From Lachnospiraceae bacterium (lineage in GTDB: Bacteria > Bacillota_A > Clostridia > Lachnospirales > Lachnospiraceae): 64,000 bases of DNA. A model generated the notes under the pieces. The model saw nothing but the letters and a program-made list of their open reading frames with translations. It did not search any database and was not told where the DNA came from. Shown piece by piece: positions 54,351 through 62,300 of this stretch. The stretch is from assembly GCA_009911175.1 (NCBI GenBank), contig QXWX01000015.1:1-64000 (forward strand), in the 5' to 3' direction. Within the stretch, counting starts at the first letter, position 1, and each line of letters begins with the position of its first letter. The position numbers were made by a program, and so were the translations under genes.

Positions 54351-54378
54351 ATTATACATAATAAAGCGATAAAATCAA
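54351..54378 (-). promoter_or_regulatory. Promoter of pckA
   Basis: Minus strand -35 TTGATT (54373-54378), 16-bp spacer, -10 TATAAT (54351-54356). Confidence 0.78.
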
Positions 54379-54479
54379 TAACAATTCTCCAAAATTTTCG
54401 AAATACCAGTAGAAAAACACGGTTTGACCGGGAAATAGATTCCTCTTTCAAAACAGATGCAGGTAAGATACAGGATAGA

Positions 54480-54516
54480 CGTAAAATCAGGGCAGGTGAT
54501 CGAGTCACCGGCCCTG
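54480..54516 (-). terminator. Terminator of the XRE regulator gene
   Basis: CAGGGC-GGTGA pairs with TCACC-GCCCTG (54488-54516, one mismatch) and on the minus strand is followed by ATTTTACG. The stem overlaps the stop codon. Confidence 0.65.
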
Positions 54517-54894
54517 GGGATTCATCTGATGCAATACATATGCGACAAGATGCTGACGCTCCCATTCGGCGCCGCGGTATTCCAATACAAACCGAATCTC
54601 CTCATCGGTCAGATAGAGGATGTCATTCGTGCCGCTGCGGTAGGAGATATGATAGGAAGCTATGGATTCCTTAAACTCATCCTCGGAGAACGGCGTGCGT
54701 ACCAGCTGATCCAGCGTGATGGAATAGACCTCGCACAGCTTGGTCAGCAGATCCAGATCCGGATCTCTTTTTGCGGTCTCATAGTTGGAATATGCCTGAC
54801 GGGAGATGCTGATCCTCTCAGCCAATGCCTGCTGAGTGAATCCATATGCTTCACGATATCTTTTTAAATTGTATGCAAGCTGTATATTCGCCAC
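54505..54894 (-). CDS. XRE-family helix-turn-helix regulator
   Basis: A 129-residue regulator. Residues 6-62 are a Cro/CI-type HTH (NLKRYREAYGFTQQALAERISISRQAYSNYETAKRDPDLDLL); the rest (FKESIASYHISYRSGTNDILYLTDEEIRFVLEYRGAEWERQ) is a small C-terminal domain not recognised. The start is GTG at 54894 after GGAGGTGCATC. It is next to pckA on the same strand but each has its own promoter, so no direct link can be claimed. Confidence 0.88.
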   Translation of the reverse strand: MANIQLAYNLKRYREAYGFTQQALAERISISRQAYSNYETAKRDPDLDLLTKLCEVYSITLDQLVRTPFSEDEFKESIASYHISYRSGTNDILYLTDEEIRFVLEYRGAEWERQHLVAYVLHQMNPQGR

Positions 54895-54972
54895 GATGCA
54901 CCTCCGTATAGTGGGAAAAAGATTCCCGGAAAATCTGTTGAATGTTGAAAAAGACCATATTTCCTTTCCTGA

Positions 54973-54981
54973 ATTATAGCA
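54973..54981 (-). promoter_or_regulatory. Extended -10 promoter of the XRE gene
   Basis: Minus strand TGCTATAAT at 54973-54981 (TGnTATAAT). The -35 is not convincing. Confidence 0.55.
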
Positions 54982-55100
54982 ATGATTTTCCGATACGGGT
55001 TATTATGCAACAGAATGGAGAAAATATTTGAAAAGCATACAAAATAGTATATCTGGGTTTCCGTGTCCGCAAGGCACTGTAGGCGTGCGGTTTATGGGCA

Positions 55101-55550
55101 TTACAGCCGGCTCAGCGTGCTGTTCTGGTATTGCGGGGAGCAGGTGACATCCTCACCGAACCAGCTTGGAGGCCGGAAGGAATTGGCAGCCGCTTCATCC
55201 GGAAATTCGACCTCGGCAAAGATCATGCCGTCCAGATAACCGGAGAAAAAGTCCAGCTCGATGTTCAGGCCGCCGTCCAGGGGGATGACATAGCGGTCCT
55301 TGGTGATCAGATGTCCGTCTGCTTTTTCGATCAGGTGGGTATATGCCTCGCGGGTAAGCGGTAGGTTGTATTCTTCCCGGACCAAAAGGCCCTTTGATTT
55401 GTAAGTCAGGTAATAGTCGTCGTTGTCACGCCGGATCCGTACGACCGGTTCGGTGCACAGGTATCCCTGCTCGATCCTGCGGCACGGATAGTCCTTCGGG
55501 TCAAAAGGGATCTTCGAGCGTTCGATCAGATATTTGCGTTCGATTTCCAT
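55101..55550 (-). CDS. CYTH-domain triphosphate tunnel protein
   Basis: A 149-residue CYTH protein. The family-defining start MEIERKYLIE is intact; RIEQGYLCTEPVVRIRRDNDDYYLTYKSKG, EYNLPLTREAYTHL and IELDFFSGYLDGMIFAEVEFPDEAAA follow, giving the alternating charged residues of the tunnel. Family members hydrolyse triphosphates (for example tripolyphosphate) or act as class IV cyclases. GAGGAGATCC precedes the ATG. It is a single gene; substrate unknown. Confidence 0.92.
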   Translation of the reverse strand: MEIERKYLIERSKIPFDPKDYPCRRIEQGYLCTEPVVRIRRDNDDYYLTYKSKGLLVREEYNLPLTREAYTHLIEKADGHLITKDRYVIPLDGGLNIELDFFSGYLDGMIFAEVEFPDEAAANSFRPPSWFGEDVTCSPQYQNSTLSRL

Positions 55551-55705
55551 GGATCTCCTCCTTCAGATGCTTTTCTGACGCTTGTATCATATTATGTTAC
55601 ATGTCACACACTGACCAATCACTACGCTGATTGGTCAGGAGGATGCACATAAAAGCTGGGATTCAGGCCGTCCATTGCCGTAGGCAATTTTAAATGACGG
55701 CCTGA

Positions 55706-55740
55706 GTTACAGGGCACGCCTTCAAGGTGTGACCTGTAAC
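55706..55740. repeat. 35-bp palindromic intergenic repeat, copy E
   Basis: GTTACAGGGCACGCCTT and AAGGTGTGACCTGTAAC form an almost perfect hairpin. Same ends as the other copies, two bases shorter than the 37-bp form. Confidence 0.7.
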
Positions 55741-55788
55741 CATATCATAATACGACTGAGAAAAAAAGTAAACGCCGATTGCTTTTTT

Positions 55789-55816
55789 TTGCGCCTTCTG
55801 CTACACTGAATATAGT
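55789..55816 (+). promoter_or_regulatory. Promoter of the small membrane protein gene
   Basis: -35 TTGCGC (55789-55794), 16-bp spacer, -10 TATAGT (55811-55816). Confidence 0.5.
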
Positions 55817-55898
55817 TTTTACCTAGGACAATAAGGGGACGGGATGCAGTGATGAAGACTGCTGCCGGCAGTATAAGCAAGAAAGGAATCGAAGAACG

Positions 55899-56246
55899 AT
55901 GGATGAGAACGTTTTTGGCTTTGTCAGTATCATGGCTTTTGGATGTGGGATCTATGGGCTGTATGCCTATATACAGATGCGGAAGAGCGGGAGCATCAAT
56001 GAAACGCTTCTCCTGGGAAAGAAGTATTCGGAATATATGTGCAGGGATAAAGCCGCATTTGTGAAAAAAGCGCTGCCGGCGGTGCTGGTATTCGGGATCG
56101 TGGCAACGGTATATGGGGTGATCGACATGATCCATTGCTTTGTGACGCCCATTCCGGTGCTGGATTATACCGGGCTTGCGGTCTTTCTCGGCGTGCTTGT
56201 CTGGTATATGGTTTACACCACAAAATTAAAAAATAAATACTTCTGA
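55899..56246 (+). CDS. Small membrane protein, unknown family
   Basis: A 115-residue protein I do not recognise. It has three probable TM helices: FGFVSIMAFGCGIYGLYAYIQ (about 6-27), ALPAVLVFGIVATVYGVIDMI (58-78) and YTGLAVFLGVLVWYMVYTT (89-108), with a hydrophilic stretch (KSGSINETLLLGKKYSEYMCRDKAAF) between the first two and a basic end (KLKNKYF). AAAGGAATCGAAGAACG precedes the ATG. It has its own promoter and terminator. Confidence 0.75.
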   Translation: MDENVFGFVSIMAFGCGIYGLYAYIQMRKSGSINETLLLGKKYSEYMCRDKAAFVKKALPAVLVFGIVATVYGVIDMIHCFVTPIPVLDYTGLAVFLGVLVWYMVYTTKLKNKYF

Positions 56247-56257
56247 AATTGCGATTT

Positions 56258-56296
56258 TTCAGGCCGGAGACTGCAGAGAGTTCCGGCCTCTTTTAT
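56258..56296 (+). terminator. Terminator after the small membrane protein
   Basis: AGGCCGGA (56261-56268) pairs with TCCGGCCT (56282-56289), then CTTTTATG. Confidence 0.8.
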
Positions 56297-56337
56297 GTAG
56301 AAAAACCCGTACTCTTCCAGGTTTGGCCGACAGAGGA

Positions 56338-56907
56338 TCATTCCTCCGGCTCAAAAGCAATTCCTTTCTTGTCAAAAAATCTGGGGACCATGGCGTCCCA
56401 CTCATGCTCTAAGGATTTATCCATGGAAAATGTTTTCAGAGAGGTTCCGGTGATGCACTGGAGAGCGGTGCCGTCAAACCGGATATTGAGGTACAGTCCC
56501 TGCACATCGGATGCCTGATAGTCCAGGCTATTCTGCTCGATCAGCCTTGCAATATTTTCAGGGGACAGACTGAATACGAACCGGAAGCTCAGCGGAGTCC
56601 GCTTTCCCTTAATGATCGAAAAGCACAGCTCCCGCAGCTGCTTCCATGAGGAATAACCTCCCTTTGAGCTGCCGCCGGCGTTTTCGTGATCCGGGGTCGA
56701 ACCGGAGCCGGATGACGCGGCAGAACCCGGGCTGTCCGATCCTGGGGCCATGGAATCTTCATAAAAGGCTTTTTGGATATAACCGTCTATGGTAAAGGTA
56801 TTGAATGTGACGATCTCGCCTTCGATAAACAGAAAGTTGTCAAAGGTATCGGACAGCAGAAGGCGCGTCATGAAATTTTTGGTATTTTTCAGCTTCAGTG
56901 CGATCAA
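56338..56907 (-). CDS. DUF5721-like protein
   Basis: A 189-residue cytosolic protein. The ends MIALKLKNTKNFMTRLLLSDTFDNFLFIEGEIVTFNTFTIDG and LEHEWDAMVPRFFDKKG resemble the DUF5721 family, which as far as I know is confined to Lachnospiraceae and relatives. Residues about 52-83 are a Ser/Gly-rich low-complexity insert (GSDSPGSAASSGSGS...). It starts with TTG at 56907, eight bases after GGAGG. Function unknown. It faces the small membrane protein and is divergent from the SGNH operon. Confidence 0.6.
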   Translation of the reverse strand: MIALKLKNTKNFMTRLLLSDTFDNFLFIEGEIVTFNTFTIDGYIQKAFYEDSMAPGSDSPGSAASSGSGSTPDHENAGGSSKGGYSSWKQLRELCFSIIKGKRTPLSFRFVFSLSPENIARLIEQNSLDYQASDVQGLYLNIRFDGTALQCITGTSLKTFSMDKSLEHEWDAMVPRFFDKKGIAFEPEE

Positions 56908-57034
56908 TATTTTTTCCTCCGATCATTGGGAATCGTGTTGTTTTGCGGGGCTGTGTCCTTGCGGCGCGGTGTGCGATCCAAGGGGGAGCAACCACTATTC
57001 TATCACAAAAATCTGGTGTAGTGAACCGCAGACA

Positions 57035-57063
57035 TTGACTTTTTATGTTAAAAAACGTATTAT
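57035..57063 (+). promoter_or_regulatory. Promoter of the O-acylation operon
   Basis: -35 TTGACT (57035-57040), 17-bp spacer, -10 TATTAT (57058-57063). The leader carries repeat copy F. Confidence 0.78.
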
Positions 57064-57110
57064 ATAGAAATATTGTAATTGCCGTCAGATTGCAAATACA
57101 GAAGTTTATC

Positions 57111-57144
57111 GTTGCAGGGTGCCGGTCAGGCATGGACCTGTAAC
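57111..57144. repeat. 34-bp palindromic intergenic repeat, copy F
   Basis: Begins GTTGCAGGGTGCC and ends ATGGACCTGTAAC around GGTCAGG. It lies in the leader of the SGNH gene, 40 bp before its start. Confidence 0.6.
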
Positions 57145-57183
57145 AGTTTATCAAAATACATAAGAGAGGTACAATAAAGAATA

Positions 57184-57942
57184 TTGGATAATAAAAAGAA
57201 AAGAATCATGGTGATCTCAGGACTGGCGCTTGCGGCGGTGCTGATCACAGTCATCATAGCGGTGGAGGCGGTGGGAAGCCTGACCAGAAAAAAGGTGGAT
57301 ACATCGGAAGGTGTGGAGATCATTAAGCAGGCGGAAGCGGCGGAGGTCACCGTGATCGAGACGAAGATACAGAATCTGGAGGAGCAGGAGAAAAAAGAAG
57401 CAGAAGCGGAAGATACCCGCAGTATCAAGGAAAAATTTACCACTGCGGTCGTTATGGGGGATTCTATTACGGCCGGATTTACAGAGTACGACATCCTGAA
57501 CGCTTCCAGTGTGGTGGCAGAGATCGGAGCCGGACTGGGAGGGTTGGAGGAACAGATCGGGAAGCTAAAGGAACTCAACCCCCAGGTGGTATTTTTGTCT
57601 TACGGCATGAACGATATCCTTTCTACCCAGGGGGATACGGATGCATTTATAGATCAATACAAGTCTATTATTAAGCAAATGCAGAAAGAGCTGCCGAATA
57701 CAAAGATCTTTATCAATTCCATTTTCCCGGTCTCGCGGCAGGAAAGGGAAAGAGAACCTTTATTTCAGGAACTGGATGCCTATAATGAAGCGCTGCGGGA
57801 GATGTGCGACAGGCAGCAGATCGCGTATGTGGACAACACGGAGCTGGTGTCTGACCGATACTATGAAGAGGACGGAGTCCATTTTAAACCAGATTTTTAC
57901 CCGGTTTGGGCAGAACGCATGGCGGAGGTGGCTTCCTTATGA
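57184..57942 (+). CDS. Membrane-anchored SGNH/GDSL hydrolase
   Basis: A 252-residue protein with one N-terminal TM (about 7-28), a short coiled linker rich in Glu/Lys (40-72) and an SGNH domain: the GDSI block with Ser94 (VVMGDSITAGF), the Gly/Asn blocks (IGAGLGG, YGMNDIL) and the catalytic pair in EDGVHF (D230, H233). Such enzymes remove or transfer acyl groups on polysaccharides. The start is TTG at 57184 with GAGAGGT upstream at a long spacing; no ATG before the TM is better. It is the first of four genes that together look like a surface O-acylation set. Confidence 0.88.
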   Translation: MDNKKKRIMVISGLALAAVLITVIIAVEAVGSLTRKKVDTSEGVEIIKQAEAAEVTVIETKIQNLEEQEKKEAEAEDTRSIKEKFTTAVVMGDSITAGFTEYDILNASSVVAEIGAGLGGLEEQIGKLKELNPQVVFLSYGMNDILSTQGDTDAFIDQYKSIIKQMQKELPNTKIFINSIFPVSRQEREREPLFQELDAYNEALREMCDRQQIAYVDNTELVSDRYYEEDGVHFKPDFYPVWAERMAEVASL

Positions 57943-58775
57943 CAGAGAGATACGGAGTGAATTACCGGGGAAATGCCGGACAAAATTATAGTCAGAGATA
58001 CGGGCAGAGCGGCATCGCTGATCACGACTGGGGATACGGACAAAACGGCGCTGGTTACAGCCAGGGCTATGCGCCTGATTACGGTCAGAATTATGGTCAG
58101 GGCTATGAGCCAGGTTACGCGCCTGATTACGGTCAGAATTATGGCCAGGGCTATGAACAAAGCTATCATCAAAATTCCAGCCAGAATGACGGCGGCCAAT
58201 ATGCAGCCAGCCATGAAGAAACCAATTATGAAGCCGGCTATGCAGAAGGCACAGAGAAATATGACGCAGAGGATTACCGGCAGGATCAGCAGGAGGTTTC
58301 GTCCTTCAGCAAAGCGGGAATCCTCAAATTGGGAGCGGCCTTTTTGATCCTGGTGTATATCGTGCTGCTGCTGATCTATACCAGCGGGAGTACGAAGCCC
58401 TTCGAGGAGGTTGCCGGAGCCGTTGAGCCCCTGCTGGATAAGGAAAGTCTTGTCAGGCAGGACGCCCAGGCGCTGAAGCGGTATTATGGGCTGAACAGCG
58501 CGGACTATGAAGGCGTCCTGTTTTATTCAGCCGAGTTCAGTATCTCAGCGCAGGAGGTTCTGCTGATTGAAGTGAAAACGGACCAGCAGGTGCATGAGGT
58601 ACGGGACGCCATAGAGGAACGCCTGGAAAGCCGAAAGAATACCTTTGAGGGGTACGCGCCGGAGCAGGCGCAGCTGATCGGGCAGGCACAGATCCAGGTG
58701 AGGGGACGGTTTCTCTTTCTGGCCGTCTCGCCGGAGGCAGAAACCTTAGCCGCCGCATTTACAAAGAGCCTGTAG
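57939..58775 (+). CDS. DUF4358 protein with Tyr/Gln/Gly-rich repeats
   Basis: A 278-residue protein. Residues 1-110 are a disordered cytoplasmic segment of YGQ/YGN-type repeats (GQNYGQGYEPGYAPDY), then an acidic stretch. One TM (127-149, LGAAFLILVYIVLLLIYTSG) is followed by a DUF4358 domain outside the cell (about 160-275). The ATG overlaps the SGNH stop as ATGA. DUF4358 is often found in these SGNH/MBOAT clusters but has no assigned function. The prion-like low-complexity N-terminus, with a 48-bp DNA tandem repeat, is unusual for the family. Confidence 0.8.
   Translation: MTERYGVNYRGNAGQNYSQRYGQSGIADHDWGYGQNGAGYSQGYAPDYGQNYGQGYEPGYAPDYGQNYGQGYEQSYHQNSSQNDGGQYAASHEETNYEAGYAEGTEKYDAEDYRQDQQEVSSFSKAGILKLGAAFLILVYIVLLLIYTSGSTKPFEEVAGAVEPLLDKESLVRQDAQALKRYYGLNSADYEGVLFYSAEFSISAQEVLLIEVKTDQQVHEVRDAIEERLESRKNTFEGYAPEQAQLIGQAQIQVRGRFLFLAVSPEAETLAAAFTKSL
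58071..58160 (+). repeat. 48-bp tandem repeat coding for the Tyr/Gln/Gly segment
   Basis: GCGCCTGATTACGGTCAGAA begins at 58071 and again at 58119, period 48 bp (16 codons), nearly identical copies. A partial, more diverged copy precedes them. Confidence 0.85.
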
Positions 58776-58800
58776 ACCGGGCTGGGAAGAGGATAGTTGA

Positions 58801-60213
58801 ATGCTGTTTAGTAGTATGACATTTTTGTTTGTATTTCTGCCTGTGACGCTGGCAGTTTATTATCTGGCGCCTGCACAGATGAGGAATCTGGTGATGCTGG
58901 CTGCCAGTCTGTTTTTCTATGCATGGGGAGAACCGGTCTATATCATATTGATGCTGCTGTCCATCCTCATGAATTATTACTGCGGGCTGGATATTGACGG
59001 CAAGAGGAACAGCCCGCAGCTTGCCAGGCGGAGCCTGATTTTTGCGGTGGCGGCAAATGTACTGGTGCTTGGCTTTTTTAAATATTACGGACTGATCATG
59101 GAGACGGTGAATGGGACGCTGCCGGTGGATATTCCCTACCGGGTGCTTCCGCTGCCCATCGGGATCTCTTTTTATACCTTTCAGGCGCTGTCCTATATTG
59201 TAGATGTGTACAGAGGAGAGGCACGGGCGCAGAAAAAGTTCACCTGGTTTGCCTCCTATATCTGTATGTTTCCGCAGCTGATCGCAGGGCCGATCATCCG
59301 GTATGTGGATATCGAGGAGCAGCTGAGACAGCGCAGCTTCGGCATTGTAAAGTTCGGCCGGGGAGCCATGTTTTTTATCCGGGGACTGGCGAAAAAAGTG
59401 GTCATCGCCAATTCCATCGGTACGGTCTATGAGCAGGTGATGCAGCTCCCGGTAGGGACGGTATCCGTGCTGACCTCATGGGTCGGGTGCCTTGCATACG
59501 CATTCCAGATCTATTTTGATTTCAGCGGATATTCGGATATGGCAGTCGGGCTGGGAAAAATGTTTGGCTTTGAATTCCGCAGGAACTTCCATTACCCATA
59601 TGTTTCGAAAAGTATTACAGAGTTCTGGCGGAGATGGCACATTTCCCTGAGCACCTGGTTTCGGGAATACGTGTATATTCCACTGGGAGGAAACCGGTGC
59701 GGCGGACAGCGCAATATGGTGAACCTGATCCTGGTATGGGCGCTGACCGGACTTTGGCACGGCGCGGAATGGAATTTTCTGTTTTGGGGCCTTTACTACG
59801 GTGTGCTGCTGATCCTGGAGAAACATGTGTGGGGAGCTTTGATGGACCGGCTTCCGGGAGTGATCCAGCATATTTACACGTTTGTCCTGGTGATGGTGGG
59901 ATGGGTATTTTTCTTCAGTCCGGACCTGGGCTCGGCGCTGGACTACATCGGAATGATGTTCGGCATGGGGGCGAGCGCCCTGGCGGACCGGCAGGCGGTG
60001 TTCCTGCTGACGACCCACTGGCTGCTGTTCCTGCTGTGTATCCTGGGATCCTCATCCATCGGATGGACGATCTTGCGCGCCTTTATGGAGTCCTATAAAA
60101 AAGGAAGGACGCAGAGGATCATGTCCTGCGTGATCTATATGGGGATATTCCTGGTCAGCGTGGCATTCCTGGTGACGGAAACCTTTAATCCGTTTTTATA
60201 TTTCCGCTTTTAA
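58801..60213 (+). CDS. MBOAT-family O-acyltransferase
   Basis: A 470-residue polytopic membrane protein of the AlgI/DltB MBOAT group. Visible marks are FFYAWGEP, the membrane-embedded RYVDIEEQL and FGFEFRRNFHYPYVSKSITEFWRRWHISLSTWFREYVYIPLGGNR block, and the catalytic His in LTGLWHGAEWNF (H320). It would carry an acyl (usually acetyl) group across the membrane to an extracytoplasmic polymer. It starts 25 bp after the DUF4358 gene. Its normal partners are an SGNH hydrolase and a DHHW/AlgX-like protein, both present here. Confidence 0.95.
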   Translation: MLFSSMTFLFVFLPVTLAVYYLAPAQMRNLVMLAASLFFYAWGEPVYIILMLLSILMNYYCGLDIDGKRNSPQLARRSLIFAVAANVLVLGFFKYYGLIMETVNGTLPVDIPYRVLPLPIGISFYTFQALSYIVDVYRGEARAQKKFTWFASYICMFPQLIAGPIIRYVDIEEQLRQRSFGIVKFGRGAMFFIRGLAKKVVIANSIGTVYEQVMQLPVGTVSVLTSWVGCLAYAFQIYFDFSGYSDMAVGLGKMFGFEFRRNFHYPYVSKSITEFWRRWHISLSTWFREYVYIPLGGNRCGGQRNMVNLILVWALTGLWHGAEWNFLFWGLYYGVLLILEKHVWGALMDRLPGVIQHIYTFVLVMVGWVFFFSPDLGSALDYIGMMFGMGASALADRQAVFLLTTHWLLFLLCILGSSSIGWTILRAFMESYKKGRTQRIMSCVIYMGIFLVSVAFLVTETFNPFLYFRF

Positions 60214-60215
60214 CG

Positions 60216-60283
60216 TCAAAACTCCCGCAGGGAGGATTTTGTGTGAAATGGCGGCATCCGCGAAAAGAAATCGGATGCCTTTC
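60216..60283 (+). terminator. Two hairpins between MBOAT and DHHW genes
   Basis: CTCCC-GCA-GGGAG followed by GATTTT (60223-60241), then GGCATCCG/CGGATGCC followed by TTT (60253-60282). Either can attenuate, yet the functional link suggests read-through. Confidence 0.5.
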
Positions 60284-60300
60284 GATATCAGGAGACCAAT

Positions 60301-61455
60301 ATGAGGAATCATAGAAGACTAAGAAGAATTGAAGGGACAGTAGGAAAAGCATTTGTCATGTGCATGATCATTTTTTTCCTGCTGAACCTGATCGTATCGG
60401 ATAAGGAGATGTCCGAGGAGGAAAACCGGATGCTCGCCGGGAGCCCCAGGCTCTCCTGGAGCAGCCTGGTGTCAGGGGATTTTATGACAAAATATGAAAC
60501 CTATCTGGCGGACCAGTTTGCCGGGCGGAATTTCTGGAGGAGCATCAAGGTGGGCTTAAGCGGCCTCGGCGGAAGCAGACAGGAGGAGGACATCCTGATC
60601 GGAAAGGATGATTATCTGATGGAAGAGATCGTGTCGCCGGACCAGGATACGCTGATGGAAAATCTGGAAGCGATCCGGCAGTTTGCGAAACGGAGCCGGG
60701 ATATTCAGACGTATATGCTGCTGGTTCCCAATGCGGCCAATATCATGCGCGACCGGCTTCCCGCGTTTGCCACGGTGTCCGATCAGAGCCGGATGTTCGC
60801 CCAGGTGAAGCGGGAGCTGGGGGAGGACGTGGAGTGGCTGGATGCCGCAGAAGCTTTGAAGAAGCATGCGGGGGAACAGATCTATTATAAGACGGATCAC
60901 CACTGGACCAGCCTGGGGGCGTTTTATACGTTCAGCCAGGTGGCGGAGCAGATGCAGATCAAGACCGATGTGTCCAGCGGGTTTGTCTCCTATCCCATCT
61001 CCACCACCTTTAACGGGATGCTAGCGGCCAAGAGCGGCTGCAGGATGGACGTCAGGGAGGATATCTATATGTATGTTCCCAGAGACACGGACAATGACGT
61101 GGTGGTCAACTATGTGGATGAACAGCGCAAGACCGCTTCGCTGTATGATTCGTCCAAGCTCAAGACCCGGGACCAGTATGCGGTCTTTCTGGGGGAAAAT
61201 ACGTCCGTGGTGGATATCAAGACGGTGTCGGAAAGCAAGAGGAGGCTCCTGCTCATCAAGGATTCCTACGCAAACAGCTTTGTGCCGTTTCTGACCCCGT
61301 ATTTTCGGGAGATCGTGCTGGTGGATCCCAGATATTACAGCGGGACGATCGAGGATATCATGGATACCTACCGGATCTCAGACGTGCTGTATTTATACAG
61401 CGGCAATACCTTTTTCCAGGACAACAATCTCAAAGGCGTGCTGAGCGGGGAGTGA
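60301..61455 (+). CDS. DHHW/AlgX-like acetyltransferase-partner protein
   Basis: A 384-residue protein with an N-terminal signal anchor (about 15-35) and the SGNH-like DHHW fold: ENRMLAGSPRLSW at the start of the mature part, QTYMLLVPNAANIM, and TDHHWTSLG (D199, H200, H201, W202) with a late Ser in LIKDSYANSFVPFL. Such proteins complete acyl transfer from the MBOAT protein to the glycan. AGGAGACCAAT precedes the ATG. It follows the MBOAT gene after 87 bp. Confidence 0.92.
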   Translation: MRNHRRLRRIEGTVGKAFVMCMIIFFLLNLIVSDKEMSEEENRMLAGSPRLSWSSLVSGDFMTKYETYLADQFAGRNFWRSIKVGLSGLGGSRQEEDILIGKDDYLMEEIVSPDQDTLMENLEAIRQFAKRSRDIQTYMLLVPNAANIMRDRLPAFATVSDQSRMFAQVKRELGEDVEWLDAAEALKKHAGEQIYYKTDHHWTSLGAFYTFSQVAEQMQIKTDVSSGFVSYPISTTFNGMLAAKSGCRMDVREDIYMYVPRDTDNDVVVNYVDEQRKTASLYDSSKLKTRDQYAVFLGENTSVVDIKTVSESKRRLLLIKDSYANSFVPFLTPYFREIVLVDPRYYSGTIEDIMDTYRISDVLYLYSGNTFFQDNNLKGVLSGE

Positions 61456-61461
61456 GAGAAG

Positions 61462-62208
61462 ATGAGCAATCAGATCCAAAAGGAATTTCAGCAGAAAACA
61501 GAGCCTGTCCGGCTGAACAAATATCTCAGCGAGGCAGGCGTATGTTCCAGGCGGGAGGCAGACCGCCTGATCGCGTCCGGCCGGGTGACGGTGGACGGGA
61601 GGCCCGGGGAGACCGGAATGAAGGTCTGTCCGGGGCAGAAGGTCTGTATCGGGAAAAAAGTGATTTCCCGCCAGGAGGAAATGGTCGTGCTGGCGGTGAA
61701 CAAGCCTGTGGGCATTGTGTGTACGGAGGAGCGCAGGGAACGCGGCAGCATCATCCGTTATCTGGATTATCCGGTGCGGGTCACGTATATCGGAAGGCTG
61801 GATAAGGATTCCCGGGGGCTGCTTTTGATGACCAACAACGGGGATATCATCAATCAGATCATGCGGTCCGCAAACCGGCACGAGAAGGAATATAAGGTCA
61901 CAGTGGACCGGGAGGTGACCCGGGATTTTCTGGACCGGATGGCGGCAGGCGTGCCCATCCTGGATACGGTGACGAGACCCTGCCAGGTACAGAAGATCGG
62001 GAAGTATACGTTTTCGATCATCCTGACTCAGGGCATGAACCGGCAGATCCGCAGGATGTGCGAAGCCCTGGGATACCAGGTGAAGGATCTGTTGCGCACA
62101 AGAATATTAAATATCAGGCTGGGAAACCTGAAAGAAGGGGAGTACCGACAGGTCACGGACGAAGAACTCAATGAATTGTATGAGCAGATCCGGGGTTCTT
62201 CGAAATAA
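61462..62208 (+). CDS. RluF/RsuA-family pseudouridine synthase
   Basis: A 248-residue RNA modification enzyme. An S4 domain (VRLNKYLSEAGVCSRREADRLIASGRVTVDGR) is followed by the catalytic domain with the Asp motif GRLDKDSRGLLLMTNNGD and the LTQGMNRQIRRMCEALGY block. The order suggests RluF type (23S rRNA), but RluB/RsuA-like specificity cannot be excluded. It begins 6 bp after the DHHW stop. AGAGAAG precedes the ATG. Its link to the acylation genes is positional only. Confidence 0.92.
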   Translation: MSNQIQKEFQQKTEPVRLNKYLSEAGVCSRREADRLIASGRVTVDGRPGETGMKVCPGQKVCIGKKVISRQEEMVVLAVNKPVGIVCTEERRERGSIIRYLDYPVRVTYIGRLDKDSRGLLLMTNNGDIINQIMRSANRHEKEYKVTVDREVTRDFLDRMAAGVPILDTVTRPCQVQKIGKYTFSIILTQGMNRQIRRMCEALGYQVKDLLRTRILNIRLGNLKEGEYRQVTDEELNELYEQIRGSSK

Positions 62209-62300
62209 AATCAGAGGGTATGGAATGCTGTTTCTGCGTATACGTATGAAGTGACGGAGCAGATCAGCTGCAAAATGAACAGGAACAGGAGCAGGATCTT

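Larger units (their letters stand above)
55551..55898. other. Gene-free region with three inverted repeats and a promoter
   Basis: About 350 bp. It holds a perfect 11-bp inverted repeat CTGACCAATCA/TGATTGGTCAG (about 55600-55630), a second one TCAGGCCGTC/GACGGCCTGA (55663-55705), directly joined to a copy of the GTTAC repeat (55706-55740), and a promoter at 55789-55816 reading right. No open frame in it looks real. Confidence 0.75.

Noticed and set aside
58071..58160. 48-bp repeats considered as non-coding satellite or CRISPR
   Set aside because: They are multiples of three, in frame and coding, without spacers.
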